A stretch of DNA of 64,000 bases, taken from assembly GCF_041146795.1 (NCBI RefSeq), contig NC_135168.1, forward strand, positions 41,663,870 to 41,727,869, written 5' to 3'. Positions 1 to 36,099 of this stretch are shown piece after piece. Position 1 is the stretch's first letter, and every line of letters starts with the position of its first letter. The position numbers and the translations under genes were made by a program. Under the pieces are notes generated by a model. The model saw nothing but the letters and a program-made list of their open reading frames with translations. It made no database searches and was not told where the DNA came from. This stretch comes from Maylandia zebra (taxonomy: Eukaryota; Chordata; Actinopteri; Cichliformes; Cichlidae).

Positions 1-106
1 TGACGTGGAGCGGTTATCCAGCAGTGTGACTGTGTCTCAGTCGAGGCGGAGGTGAGGGCGCTCCCTCAGAGGCCTGCAGATATAGATGTTTCTGTGCTGA
101 AGGACA

Positions 107-129
107 GACACACACACACACACACACAG
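107..129. repeat. Short (CA)n microsatellite
   Basis: About eleven CA units. It sits beside a good minus-strand splice acceptor lookalike (near 106), but no continuing reading frame supports an exon there. Confidence 0.8.
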
Positions 130-283
130 GACACGCAGGACAGAAAGAAATTAGATTATCACAGTACAGTCTTTTTAGTGGTATATTGCGGCAACACGCA
201 GGACACAGGAGAAAATACTTTTAATTGAATTTTGTTGTTCTTCAAATGTGAACGCTGTAACACGATAAAATGAAAATATGTAT

Positions 284-851
284 ATACTGCTCAAAAAAAA
301 ATTAAAGGAACACTTTTTTATTAGAGTGTATCATCAAGTCAAATTAAACTTCTAGTCAGTTAAGTAGCAGTGGGGCTGTTAATCAGTTTCAGCTGGTGCA
401 CTAGAGGCACAACAATGAGGCAGCATCCAAAACAGGAATGGTTTTATAGGTTGAGGTCACTGACGTTTTTCCCTCATCTTTTCTGACTGTTTTTGAGTAT
501 TGCATTAAGCTGTGGTCAGTGATGGTCTGGGGAGCCATATCTGGGGAGGGACGCACACACATCTAAAGGCTAAGCAACAGCATCCTGACTGCGATTCCAT
601 ATCAGGATGAAATCTTTGGACCTATTGTCATATCCTACGCTTGTGCAGTCAGTCCTGGGTTCCCCTGGTGCACAATCATGTCTCATGTGGTGGAAGTATA
701 TGAGCAGCTCCTAGAGGATGAAGGAACTGATACCACTGACTTTCCCATGCTCACCTGACCAGCATCCAGTAGAACACCAGACGTGGTCCAGATCATTAGG
801 ATCTAGTGTGTTTTCAAAGTGATTTGCTTTCATTTTTTTTTTAGCAGTGTA
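284..851 (+). mobile_element. Decayed, internally deleted Tc1-like DNA transposon
   Basis: Both ends carry the terminal inverted repeat of a common fish Tc1 family: CTGCTCAAAAAAAAATTAAA at the left and, inverted, TTTTTTTTAGCAGTGTA at the right, flanked by TA. Inside are short remnants that read as Tc1 transposase in plus orientation, such as the TGATGGTCTGGGGAG segment near 520, which encodes the usual V-M-V-W-G core. Full members are about 1.5 kb, so most of the middle is gone and no open frame remains. It lies just downstream of the C4orf50-like stop codon and may supply part of that gene's 3' UTR. Family assignment is from memory of the consensus. Confidence 0.8.
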
Positions 852-1031
852 CATAATTATGTTACAAATGCAGCTATAGTGCATAAAACAATCACTAATG
901 GCACAAACTCACTGGGAATCTGCAGTATTTCTACAGAGATTCAAAAAAATATAATAATATACATATTAATATTCAAACCTGGTGAAAACTGGTATAATAA
1001 TCTTTGGACCAACCTGCTGATCTGAGCATCT

Positions 1032-1050
1032 CTGTGGCTTCACTGTGGCT

Positions 1051-1062
<12 letters not shown>
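1032..1062. repeat. 11-bp tandem repeat overlapping the C4orf50-like stop codon
   Basis: The unit CACTGTGGCTT is repeated almost three times. On the minus strand it supplies the last codons (EPQ) and the TGA stop, then continues into the 3' UTR. Confidence 0.75.
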
Positions 1063-11119
<10,057 letters not shown>

Positions 11120-12706
11120 TGGGTCAGCTTATTCCCACTAAGTTAATTTCACCTGCAGTACAAGAACTGCCGGTGTCAAACTCAATTCTTAAAAAAACTA
11201 AAACTCATACACGTTTTCATACATTCATTTTGGCAGCTTGTATGTTTCCAGTTAACAACTCTGTCACATTTGTACAGACTATAACTAAGACAAACACAGA
11301 CACACACAATAAAGATACATGCACTTAAAATACAGTCATGTATTATTCACACTGTCAACAGCCTGGAAGCAAGTTGTTGGACACACAATAATCTATCAGG
11401 TTACGCCTCCTTCTAATCATCCACTCCCATCCTGCACCTCCTACTGTACCACACTGGACAAACATACAAAAGTTTTATGTCATACAATCACTTCAGTTCA
11501 ACAGTTTGTGTCTGCACTGATGATTGCTCCTGGACATAGTGTGCGTTGAGTAATATCGTTGATTGAATATTGTTTGAAGATATATACAAAAAAAACGTGA
11601 ACCTAAACATTTCGAGGGACGGTCCACTCCAAAAATTAAACAAGCACCAATTTTTCTCTTTTGTTTGTAGTGTTTTTTATTTACCTATTGTTTTGCTCTG
11701 AGTTATCCTGGCTTGGAAGTATCAGCTATGGAGATTCGTGGCACCTCTTAAATATGATGGAAACAGAGGTTTTGTGGTAAAAAAGTACATTTGCTAAATA
11801 TCTCTTTTGCAGAAATCATGATTGCAATGCTAAAAAGACATCCACAAACCAGATTCATATTGAAAGACTGTTTCCTTAATACCAAAAAGGAGGTGCAGAA
11901 AGATGCATGCAACTACCAGTGACACGAGGTGTCTGCTTATAGCACCGTGACAGGATGTAAGCATTAACGGTGTCCCACTCAGCTGAACCGTTATGGTAGC
12001 TATTTGCATGCCACTTCCACCTGGCAGTGTATTAGTTTAGCTGAAAAAAGAGTTCCTACTTGAAACTATTCACGAAAAGGTTTTTGAGATTTCTGGCAAT
12101 CAAGTGTGGCAAATGTGTAACAGTGCAATTACATAAATCAGTGGTAGTGTTATTAGAAATTCAATCATTTACAGATTTCTTGTAATCTAAAAATAGACAA
12201 AGTCACAAAACCTTAATCGAAGCCATCCTTGGTGACAAATTTGCAAAGGAGTATTTATGAAAGGTGAAGTGAAACAACAAACCTGTTTTTGCGTTTTCAC
12301 CGTTCGTTCCTTTTCAGTGCGTCAAGAAACCTCCAAATAGTTCAGCTCCTGCTCAGCGAACTTAGACGCACTGCTGTTTCCTTAGAAACGGCACAGACGT
12401 TGGACTTTGCCAAAATCCTCCATATCCAGTTGGCGCTCAGCTTGTTCACCCTGTCAGTCAGCCTTGTGCTTTCATTCTTCTTCTCCTCTCTCCATTTGTC
12501 CCCTTCCATTGTCCTGCTTGGCATTCCTTCAGCTGAGGCTGTGGCTCTTCTTGCGTTTGTAAATCGTCTGATTCAGATTTTTCCCTCGTTAAATCAAAGT
12601 GTTTGCTTTACAGAGGAGTTGGGGTTTTATGTTCCAGGTCCAGGGATCACTATAACAGATGTTACTTATAAATAAATCTCACTTTCTTCTCATGTATATC
12701 TGGTTA
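11120..12706. other. Spacer between the jakmip1 3' end and the C4orf50-like start
   Basis: About 1.6 kb that should hold the promoter and any 5' UTR exon of the C4orf50-like gene. No CpG-rich segment or TATA-box arrangement stands out. The two overlapping ORFs near 12289-12675 have no recognised domain or convincing splice sites. An upstream exon ending near 12336 (GGAG followed by GTTTCT) is possible but weak. Confidence 0.5.
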
Positions 12707-12712
12707 TTTATT
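12707..12712 (-). promoter_or_regulatory. Likely jakmip1 polyadenylation signal
   Basis: TTTATT on the plus strand gives AATAAA on the minus strand, 270 nt downstream of the jakmip1 stop codon and before the next gene begins. Confidence 0.55.
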
Positions 12713-12980
12713 AAATTTTCAAATATGTTTGCATTCCAGTCTTCTGCAAAAGTGCACATTTATCAAAAAGGCCATAAGGTTTAGTTGAACTGTCTACAAA
12801 TGCATAAAAAACAATTAGGTTTTATCTCATCTTCGCTCGCCACCACAGCACCTTAACACCTAAGAAAAAGAAAAGAAAATTTGAACTCTTTCCTAAGAAT
12901 TATTGGCAGGCATCAAAACTGTGCCGAATTCTAGTATTATACAGTTACTTCTACCTGATGTGGGTCCATGGGCATTTTCA

Positions 12981-28083
<15,103 letters not shown>

Positions 28084-28180
28084 AGCACTCTAGCCGCCCA
28101 GTCGGGACGGACATAGAGTGCAGGGTGTGATAAAATTGAGGAGAAAATCAGTCGCTGCTCCTCCTCCCTACAAGGCCCTG

Positions 28181-28204
28181 CATCATCATCATCATCATCA
28201 TCAT
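28181..28204. repeat. (CAT)8 trinucleotide repeat in the jakmip1 5' UTR
   Basis: Eight CAT units on the plus strand, read as eight AUG codons in the transcript. Changes in unit number would alter the number of upstream start codons without changing the uORF frame. Confidence 0.9.
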
Positions 28205-30530
28205 CGGGACGTCTACATCGTTGCTAAAGCTTGCAGAGAGTTTCTACCTGAGAGAGAGACAGACAGACAAGCAGAGAGGGGAAAAAAAAAGGTTGAGTCA
28301 GGGTTAAAATCTGGGTTACACAGAACTACAATACTCCGGGGCCAAGCAACCAAATAATGACGCAATATAGCCTGGGGAACACAAACTATTTTGGGGACTA
28401 ACATTTGCACTCTCCTCTGCCACCCTTTTCTCTCCAACATATACACATGGGCCATTTATCACCATCCTGGGCTGCAGTCCCTGGGCTGTACTTAGCAGCT
28501 CCACAGTGCATGAAAAAGTGTCTGGCTATCAAAGTTTTAGCATCTCACAGTAGCCTTCTTCCTTTCTGTAGATTAAGAAATCTCTTCTTTGCTTTCACGA
28601 GTCTTCAGGCTGCAGATCCCATAAATCTTTCCTACCTGTTCTAAACTAATGACATATCACTACTTTTTTATCACTAAGATGACAATTAGCCAAACACTCA
28701 CACAGTGCTCTAATGGAGTTACAATTCACTAATTTCACCTCGTCCATGTCTGCCTTTCTATTGCTTTCTTCTTGTCTTCCCATTATTGAATAGATTATTG
28801 TTTTAAGCAGATATCTTCATGTTGTCTTGCCAAATATAGGCAGAAGCTGCTTGCATTACTGTCATTTGATTCCTCCGCTATATTCACAGCACAATATAAG
28901 AGCAACATTTGCCTCAAAGTCTCCTTTTACTCCCTAAACATACAGGATATATTAGAATAGGGCAGTCACTAACATTGTTTTCTGATTACAGGAGCCACAA
29001 TGTCACATCTTGATTGAAAATGTGATTATTAAATAATCAAATTAGCTTTTCAAATCAAATATCACCTTTGGCTAAACAGCAAAAAAGCGAGGCATACAGA
29101 AATAAACACCAACGAATTTTAATTAACGACTGAATATCTCTTATACTCCTACTCACTAAGCAAGGCCAGGTTATGATAGCAGCTATTTTATTTGCATATT
29201 TTGTTACAGATGTGTTACAGTGGCACACATCCTCTGAGCTGAAAGCGGACTCCTCTAATCTCTTCTCAGAGTGGATTGTAACCCAGTAACCTTCCAGTCA
29301 TTCTGCTAACTATTAAATAAATAATGCAACAATGAGGAAGCTGGAGCATTAAGACCGCAGGTGCCTCCATCTTTCTCTACATACACATTGCCACGCATTC
29401 ATACAACATACACAGATGGCAGAAATAGTTACCAAGGCAACACTTGCTCTCAAAAACGCCTCTCATAGCAAAGGATGATGGGAAGAAGGAGCCTCACGGT
29501 GGATGTGAAAAGCATACAGTTCATTATTTGTGTAGAAGCTTCAGATTTAAAAAAGAAAAAGAAAAAAAAGAATACGTAAGTGCATACATGGTATTGTTAT
29601 CTGGTTGCATCTTTGAGACGAGGTTGACTGAGAGACAGAAATGCGTCGATGCTGGAGGGCGAGGAAGCTTTCTTCCACATGAATTTTTACACAGTGTGCA
29701 CAGTTGAATGCTGGGAACCAGTGGGGGCAGGGAGAGAAGGGAAACGGAATAACAGAGAAAAGGTGGAAGATATAACCTACAGTAGAGGTAAAGCAGTAAA
29801 ACAGGAAGGAAATTGCATACTTCTACAAAAGAAAACTAGCTCTTACCCAACTCCCCTCTGTCCCCTTAAACTCCCCACCCCCTCTTCATCTATCCAGACT
29901 TACATAAAGGCATGGCAATGTTACTGATCTCACACTTATTCACACAGACAGAGAAAGCAATAGAGGGAGGTCATTCACAGACAGAGTCTTAAACTGAACA
30001 ATTAGGGACAGATACAGCTGACACATATTCACACAGCCACCAAAAGTCCTCTACCCCATTCACAATAGTAACAAACGGGTATTTATTTGCAGTAGCGCAA
30101 CAGACAACTGACACACAGGCAAGTGAGGTGGAAACATGCACATATAATTTATGTGCAGTTTATGTGCAACAACAATAAATGGCTTCAGCACACTTTCTAC
30201 TGTTTTCAGCATGTTTATGCATGTCAGTGTTGTTATCAAAAACCAGGTGTGCCACAGCTGAAATGGCTGAGAGGCATGACATATGGTTTCCCTGTTTTTT
30301 TCTTCTTATTCTAAGGAAGCACAGATAGACCCATAAGCACATATCACACTTGACTGTTCGTGTACACTGAGTTAGTGCAAACAGGAAGCCAAGGGTTTGT
30401 TGCTTGTCAAAAATACTACAGAGGAAGAAGCACACGACATAAAGTGAGATCAGAGATTTCTTTGCCTCGATCAATGATGAGATGAGATTGCATAACGTCA
30501 TAGCAGCAGAAAACACAGATCTACTTATCT

Positions 30531-31852
30531 GCCGCTTTATTAGGTACATTTTGCTAGTACTGCACTGTACCCCTTCTGGCTTCAGAAATGCATTCATTTT
30601 TTGTGGTATAGATTCAACAAGCTGCCAGAAGCATTCCTCAGAGAATTTGGTCCATATTGGCATGATAGATCACACAGTTGCTGTAGATTTGGTAGCTAAA
30701 CATCCATGATGTGAATCTCATGTTCCAGGACATCCCAAAGGTGCCGTATTAGATTGAAATCTGGTGACAGCGGAGGCCATATGAATACAGTGAACTAACT
30801 GTTCAAGAAACACGATAATGTTTGATTAGAGCTATGTGACATGGCGTGTTTTTAGTGTGCCATCATGTTGTTATGCTGGAAGCCATCAGAAGATGGGTGC
30901 ACTGTGGTCATAAAGGGATTGACATGGTCAGCAACAATTTTCAGATAGCCTGTTGGATTAAAACAGTACTCAGCTGGTAGTAAGGGGCCCAAAGTGTGCC
31001 AAGAAAATATCCCTCACACCATTATACAACCATCGTTGAATCTTTCATACAAGGGACGATAGAGCCATGCTTTCATGTTGTTTATGGTAACCTGAATGTT
31101 GCAGCGGAAATCAAGATTCATGAGAACAGGCAATGTTTTTCTAATCTTCTAATGTCCACCTTTAGTGAGCCAAAAACTCTAACCTCTTGATCTTAAGGAG
31201 CACCAGCCAATCCCAGAGGAAATTATGTAAAGACTACATGGTTTGGTCTTCTTCTTCTGTAGTACATATGCTTCAAAATTCAATGTGTTCTGCATTCAGA
31301 GATGCTCTTCATCACACCTTGCTTGTAACAAGGAGTTATTTGACTTCTATCAGCTATCAGCTTTAAAGCAGTCTGACTATTCTCCTCTGACGTTTGACAA
31401 TAACAAGCCATTTTCGCCCAGAGGACTGCTGCTCACTGGATATTTTCTGAGCCATTCTTTGTAAACGCTGTCTGGGAAAATCCCAGCAGATTAGCAGTTT
31501 CTGAAATACTCAGACCAGCCTGTCTGACACCAACAATCATGCTATTTGATGTTTGCATTGAACAGGTGTTCCTTTAAAAAAGTGTCTGTGAGTGTAGACT
31601 GGGGAGCATTGAAAACAAAATATGGGGATATGTTATAGTGGCACTGAGAGTATTTTTAAATAGTAAAGAATTACCCACACATGGAATAACTAAAAGTTTG
31701 TGACCACAGATATGGTATTTTATATTGTTTTTGTGACTCACACAACTCAGGAAATGCAGGAAAAAAAACAGGCATCTCTGCTCAGAATTTCCAAAGGTCT
31801 GATGAACATGGTTGATGTAATAATAAACCATAAAGTGTACCTAATAAGTTGA
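30531..31852 (-). mobile_element. Near full-length but inactivated Tc1-like transposon
   Basis: The ends read CTTTATTAGGTACATTTTGC at the left and, inverted, GTGTACCTAATAAG at the right. The minus strand encodes a decayed DD34E transposase. Recognisable pieces are the helix-turn-helix segment GLSISETANLLGFSQ near 31500, the YPSSDG-type region near 30890 and the C-terminal IWTKFSEECFWQLVESIP near 30655. Frameshifts and stops separate the pieces, so it cannot make a working enzyme. It lies inside jakmip1 intron 1, in the same orientation as the gene. Family membership is from memory of the fish Tc1 consensus. Confidence 0.85.
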
Positions 31853-32705
31853 GTATGTATCTTACAAATACTAAGCCAAGATTTCACCTGAGTCTAAAAT
31901 ATTTGTGCAGCAACTACAAGACATCTGCCACCCACAGTTCCCACAAAGCCTTCTGGAGCCACATCATGTTCCCAAGCTGGCAGCCAGGCGCTAAATCTCA
32001 AAGTTTTATAGATCATTGAAAGCCAGGAATGTTTTATGTGAAACTGGAAAATTTTATAGTGGCACCGAGAAGCTAAGAACCACCTTTAATGTTCGCAGGA
32101 GCAAACAAAAACCAGCAAAGATCGTAGACCTTAAATTACCTCGTCCACTCTAAGTGTAAACTGTTTGTGTAGCTTACACTGAGATGGAAAAGGAAGCAAA
32201 ACTCTTCAACAAGACAATTCACCAGACAAAATTAACAGATTTGTCTTCAACATCTATATTTAGCTAATATAAACCCACATTCATTCTGAATAAAAATGTC
32301 ACTATGACTCATGACTTCAATCATAAGTCATATTTTGCAACACGTTATATAAACTGAACAATAAATCAACATAAAACTACCTTCAAGGCCTTTTTAAGTG
32401 CAGTGAATGTAGCTCTGAGATCATCATCTTGAGCTAAATCACTATACTATAACTGCAAAAAGAAAAAAATTCCAAATGAGGAAATATGTTTTAGATTGTA
32501 AGATAATAAAATAAAAAGTAAATAAAATTAAACCTGTGTGACATGCCAAAACTTTGCAGCATCATCTTTTGGGTGAAGGGATTACCCTTATTAATTTTTA
32601 TGTGTGCTGTTGTGTCACTAATTATCTTCTTCTCTCTAATTACCTGCTTTATAGCTCCCAGTGACTTTGTTAGAGTTACATTTGACTTAACCCATCCATT
32701 TAAAG

Positions 32706-33047
32706 CAGTGGTTCTCAAACTGTGGGGTGGGTCCCCCTGGTGGGATGTGGAGCCACTCCAGGTAAGGTGAGGATGATTACGGGAAAAAAAATATGGAATT
32801 AACTGTTGAATTGAGAGTGGCAGAGTTTTCATTGTTGCCATATTGGCTTTTTTTTTTAAATGGATGAGAGGGAGCAGTTCTGACTGAAAACTGCTCACTC
32901 GTTGACTGGTCAGCAAGTCGTCAGCCAATGAACCATGGATAATACTCTTTTTTCAAACAGTATGAGCAAGATTTACAAACCATCCATGGCCTTAACTCTT
33001 TTCAACTTCTGAGGTCAGGTATGCCAGAAAAAGTTTGAGAACCACAG
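32706..33047. mobile_element. hAT-family MITE
   Basis: A 342-bp element bounded by terminal inverted repeats CAGTGGTTCTCAAACT and AGTTTGAGAACCACAG, the ends typical of Charlie-like hAT elements. The flanks are ATTTAAAG and GTTTAAAA, an 8-bp target duplication with two differences. It has no coding capacity. Confidence 0.85.
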
Positions 33048-35598
33048 GTTTAAAAGAAGTGTTTGGATTCCTTGGTGCATATTTGCCTTACACATGTAAG
33101 ACTGCTTTGGTCTGAAATCTGGGCGAGACATAAACTCAGTCAGGTTATGTCTGGTGTAAAATCTGTGCCAAATCACACATGTGGCTCCATCCGCTGTGGT
33201 GACCCCAGGGGAAATAAGAGAGGAGCGGAAAGTACTTAGTGCAATAAAGCTGTTCTCAACTGCCATATGAAAAACTAAGGTTGCAGACATATACAATTGT
33301 TTTAACATACTAATGACTTCACAACTGTTTCTTTTGCATTAATCATTGAATTTGTTGCAATTACAGCTCGGGAGCCAATCATAATATCAGTGGTTCAATC
33401 TCAATCCCAGGTGTCAAAGTGTCCTTTGCCAAGATACGAAACCCCAATTTGTTCCCAATTCATCCTTTCTAGTGTCAGTGTGCACCTGACAGATAAAAAG
33501 CACGTATAGTGAAGTGCTGTATGCATGAATGTGTAACAGTAATGCACTTTAATAGTTAACTTTTTACTTGAGCAGACATTCTGAATGGACACAAGCTTAT
33601 TACACACTAACAGATGAATCTACTCAAAGCCAGACAGATCACACTTGCCTACCGAGGGTTAAACATTAAGTACACTTTACAGCAACATAAAGGCCCAATA
33701 AGTACATAAGCAAATAGGAGCTCAAACACTGACTCCTTGTTCCTCTTTCCAAGTTTAAAAAAAAAATCAACACTGAGGGTGTGGACAGGCTAATATACTG
33801 TATCTTATTTACACTGCATATTGGTTACAACACCTAGGCCTATACACAGACACACACACAGAAACAAGCCTCCTCACTGCAGTCATCAGCAGAGTGTAGA
33901 CTGTCAGAACAAGGCTGGCCATGATCCAGACACCCCTCCACAGTCTGCACACACACACACACACGCACACCCTCTGCTGTCTAGAGATTCACTTAAGATA
34001 CACTGTAAAGATCCCATCGAGAGGCCGAGTAACCCAGCCAAGAGCAACACTAGTGGAGCATATGACCTAAAAACTACTATGCCAGGAGAATGACTACAAG
34101 TTACTGACCCCAATGACTAGTCAACCCAAACACACAAACAATAGTCTCTCTCTCACTGTGTCACATACACATACATTGTACTGCTGGTTTATTGCACAGG
34201 CTCTGGTCTTTGGTGTCTATTAATGTGTTAACATAGTCGTAATTATCATTGCTGAAAGCTTTCAGCCTCTCTGTGTACCTCTATGAGTATGTATGCTTTT
34301 GCATGCATGGTTGCGCTTTAGCAGTGATACCCTCATCCCGCTCCAGACCGGCATTGCAACACAATAAGAATGAGGAAAGTGCAGCAGATAAGGAAAGAGA
34401 GCGTTATACACATGAGAATAACAGAGCACTGGGATTATTCTGGTAGCAGGCTGTCACTCAGCACATTACACTGAGGAAGGCAGAGATATGGAGAAAGCAA
34501 TAGGATTATGAATGAAGTATTAGTGTACAAATTAAGTTATAGAAAGGGAAGGAAAGAGAGGGGGAAACAGTGACGTACACTGGGGTCCCAGGAAATGTAA
34601 TTGCTAAATCTGACAGAGCAGACCAAAATATCAGTAGACAGATCTGTATTTTGCAATATGATGATACTTTAATTCCACTTTTTTGGGCTCAGTTAAGCAG
34701 CTCATAAGGGAGGCATCACAATGTGGATCCCTGCTTTTGATCAAACACAAGTGAGTGTGCAACACATGCTGGGTGTCCACTCGGGCAAATTTACGAGCCT
34801 CTGGGGCCGCCTGCTACAGCAGCAGCAGCAAAACTGTTATGACAGACAGAGCCTGAGAAACACAACATGCATGGTAGTGGGCTGCCTGGGCAGAGGAATA
34901 TGCCGGAGATGATGGTCTAATGCGATGTCGCCGGCCCTCTAATGAGCTGTCAAATAGGAGATTAAAGGGTAGACTACCGCCGGGTGGGAGGGTTTTTACA
35001 CTGCTGAAAACCTGTTTGTCCGGCTAGCCAACCACACCCCACGGCGAGAGGCTGCTGCTGCTGCAGCATCATCATCATCATCATCATCCTCCTCCGGCCA
35101 GGACGGCTGTCCTTGCACTCAGAGCTGCACGGTGTTATGTGTTGATGTTTTTTCAGCAAACACGGCCACGATGCTCTTGTGCTGGTGTGACCACAAACTA
35201 ATCTGGTCTAAATATTTCACCAGAGGCCTCTCTTGTTCCGGGAAGATAATGTAACAGCTCTGATGATATGAAGGGGGGGGCAGCAAAAACAGTTGAATGT
35301 TAATCGCCCGTTATCATCGAGGTTCACGCTTCCTCTTTGGCTAGCTGGCAGAGTGGGACAGCTGTGTCATATCGGTTCAGCATTCAACCACAAACACATT
35401 CACATCTCCACAAGAAGCTTGATAGTTACTGTCGGCAGGCTGAACTCACATCGAAAGCCAGAAATGATGAGGTCCAGACGGTGCCTCTCTATCCGTTACT
35501 GCTGCACCGTTAGCGGATGTGTCACAGGAGCTAGCTGCCTGTCAGTCAACAAACCACACGCTAGAAGTTCCCCGGCTTTGCAAAGCGAACAAACTCAC

Positions 35599-35900
35599 CT
35601 GAAATAGGAGGTCAACGGCGGTCACAAGTGGCCCGAGGCTTGTGAACGTCTCTGCCCAATCTGCTTCACATGCAGGAAGGGAGGCTGGGCTTCGCTTCGC
35701 TGTGGAGGGCTCAATGAACTCACCTCTCCCGCCTCCTCAACACCCCGGGCTCCGCTAACTGCCGACAGCCGACCCCTTTAGAAACTTTCCTCCCCGGATA
35801 TCAGATATTTTAGAGCAGCTAACGCGAAGGCTGAAGCTTCGTAATAACATGACTCTCATCAGCTCCAGCCTCTTCTTGCGCTGCACGTTGACATTTTCCT
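35599..35900 (-). other. jakmip1: Probable non-coding first exon of jakmip1
   Basis: A consensus donor (CTATTTCAG|GTGAGTTTG) ends the exon at 35599 within the CpG-rich zone. The only strong partner acceptor before the jakmip1 start codon is at 28247. The transcription start was not identified; the upper bound is approximate. Confidence 0.5.
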
Positions 35901-36020
35901 CCACGCCCACACGCACATACACACACGTTAGAACGCGCGCGCTACGTCATCCGCTCCTGTGCATTTCATCCACATGACTGAATTATTAAATAAATAAATG
36001 AAACGATTCCAGTGCCGTGA

Positions 36021-36023
<3 letters not shown>

Positions 36024-36093
<70 letters not shown>
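36024..36093. repeat. (TG)n microsatellite upstream of jakmip1
   Basis: About 35 uninterrupted TG units, roughly 150-400 bp upstream of the likely jakmip1 transcription start. On the minus strand it reads (CA)n. Confidence 0.95.
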
Positions 36094-36096
<3 letters not shown>

Positions 36097-36099
36097 AGG

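Larger units (their letters stand above)
28248..35598. other. jakmip1: First intron of jakmip1 (7.3 kb)
   Basis: The intron runs from donor CAG|GTGAGT at 35599/35598 to acceptor CAG at 28248. It contains a Tc1 copy (30531-31852), a hAT MITE (32706-33047), an X-box-like site GTTACCAAGGCAAC at 29428-29441 (12 of 14 matches) and no recognisable coding exon. The remaining sequence is AT-rich with only short, unsupported ORFs. Confidence 0.65.

Noticed and set aside
1..106. Possible extra minus-strand exon after a good acceptor (CCTTCAG) left of the Tc1 copy
   Set aside because: All frames stop within about 30 codons and the FN3 domain already ends cleanly at the TGA at 1053-1051.
12289..12675. 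ORFs on both strands in the jakmip1/C4orf50-like spacer (128 and 60 codons)
   Set aside because: No domain, no convincing splice partners and AT/TC-biased composition. A 5' UTR exon remains possible but unsupported.
12820..12850. Candidate last jakmip1 exon encoding VLRCCGGERR then TGA
   Set aside because: The exon at 13031-12981 encodes the true family tail and stop codon, so this is downstream 3' UTR.
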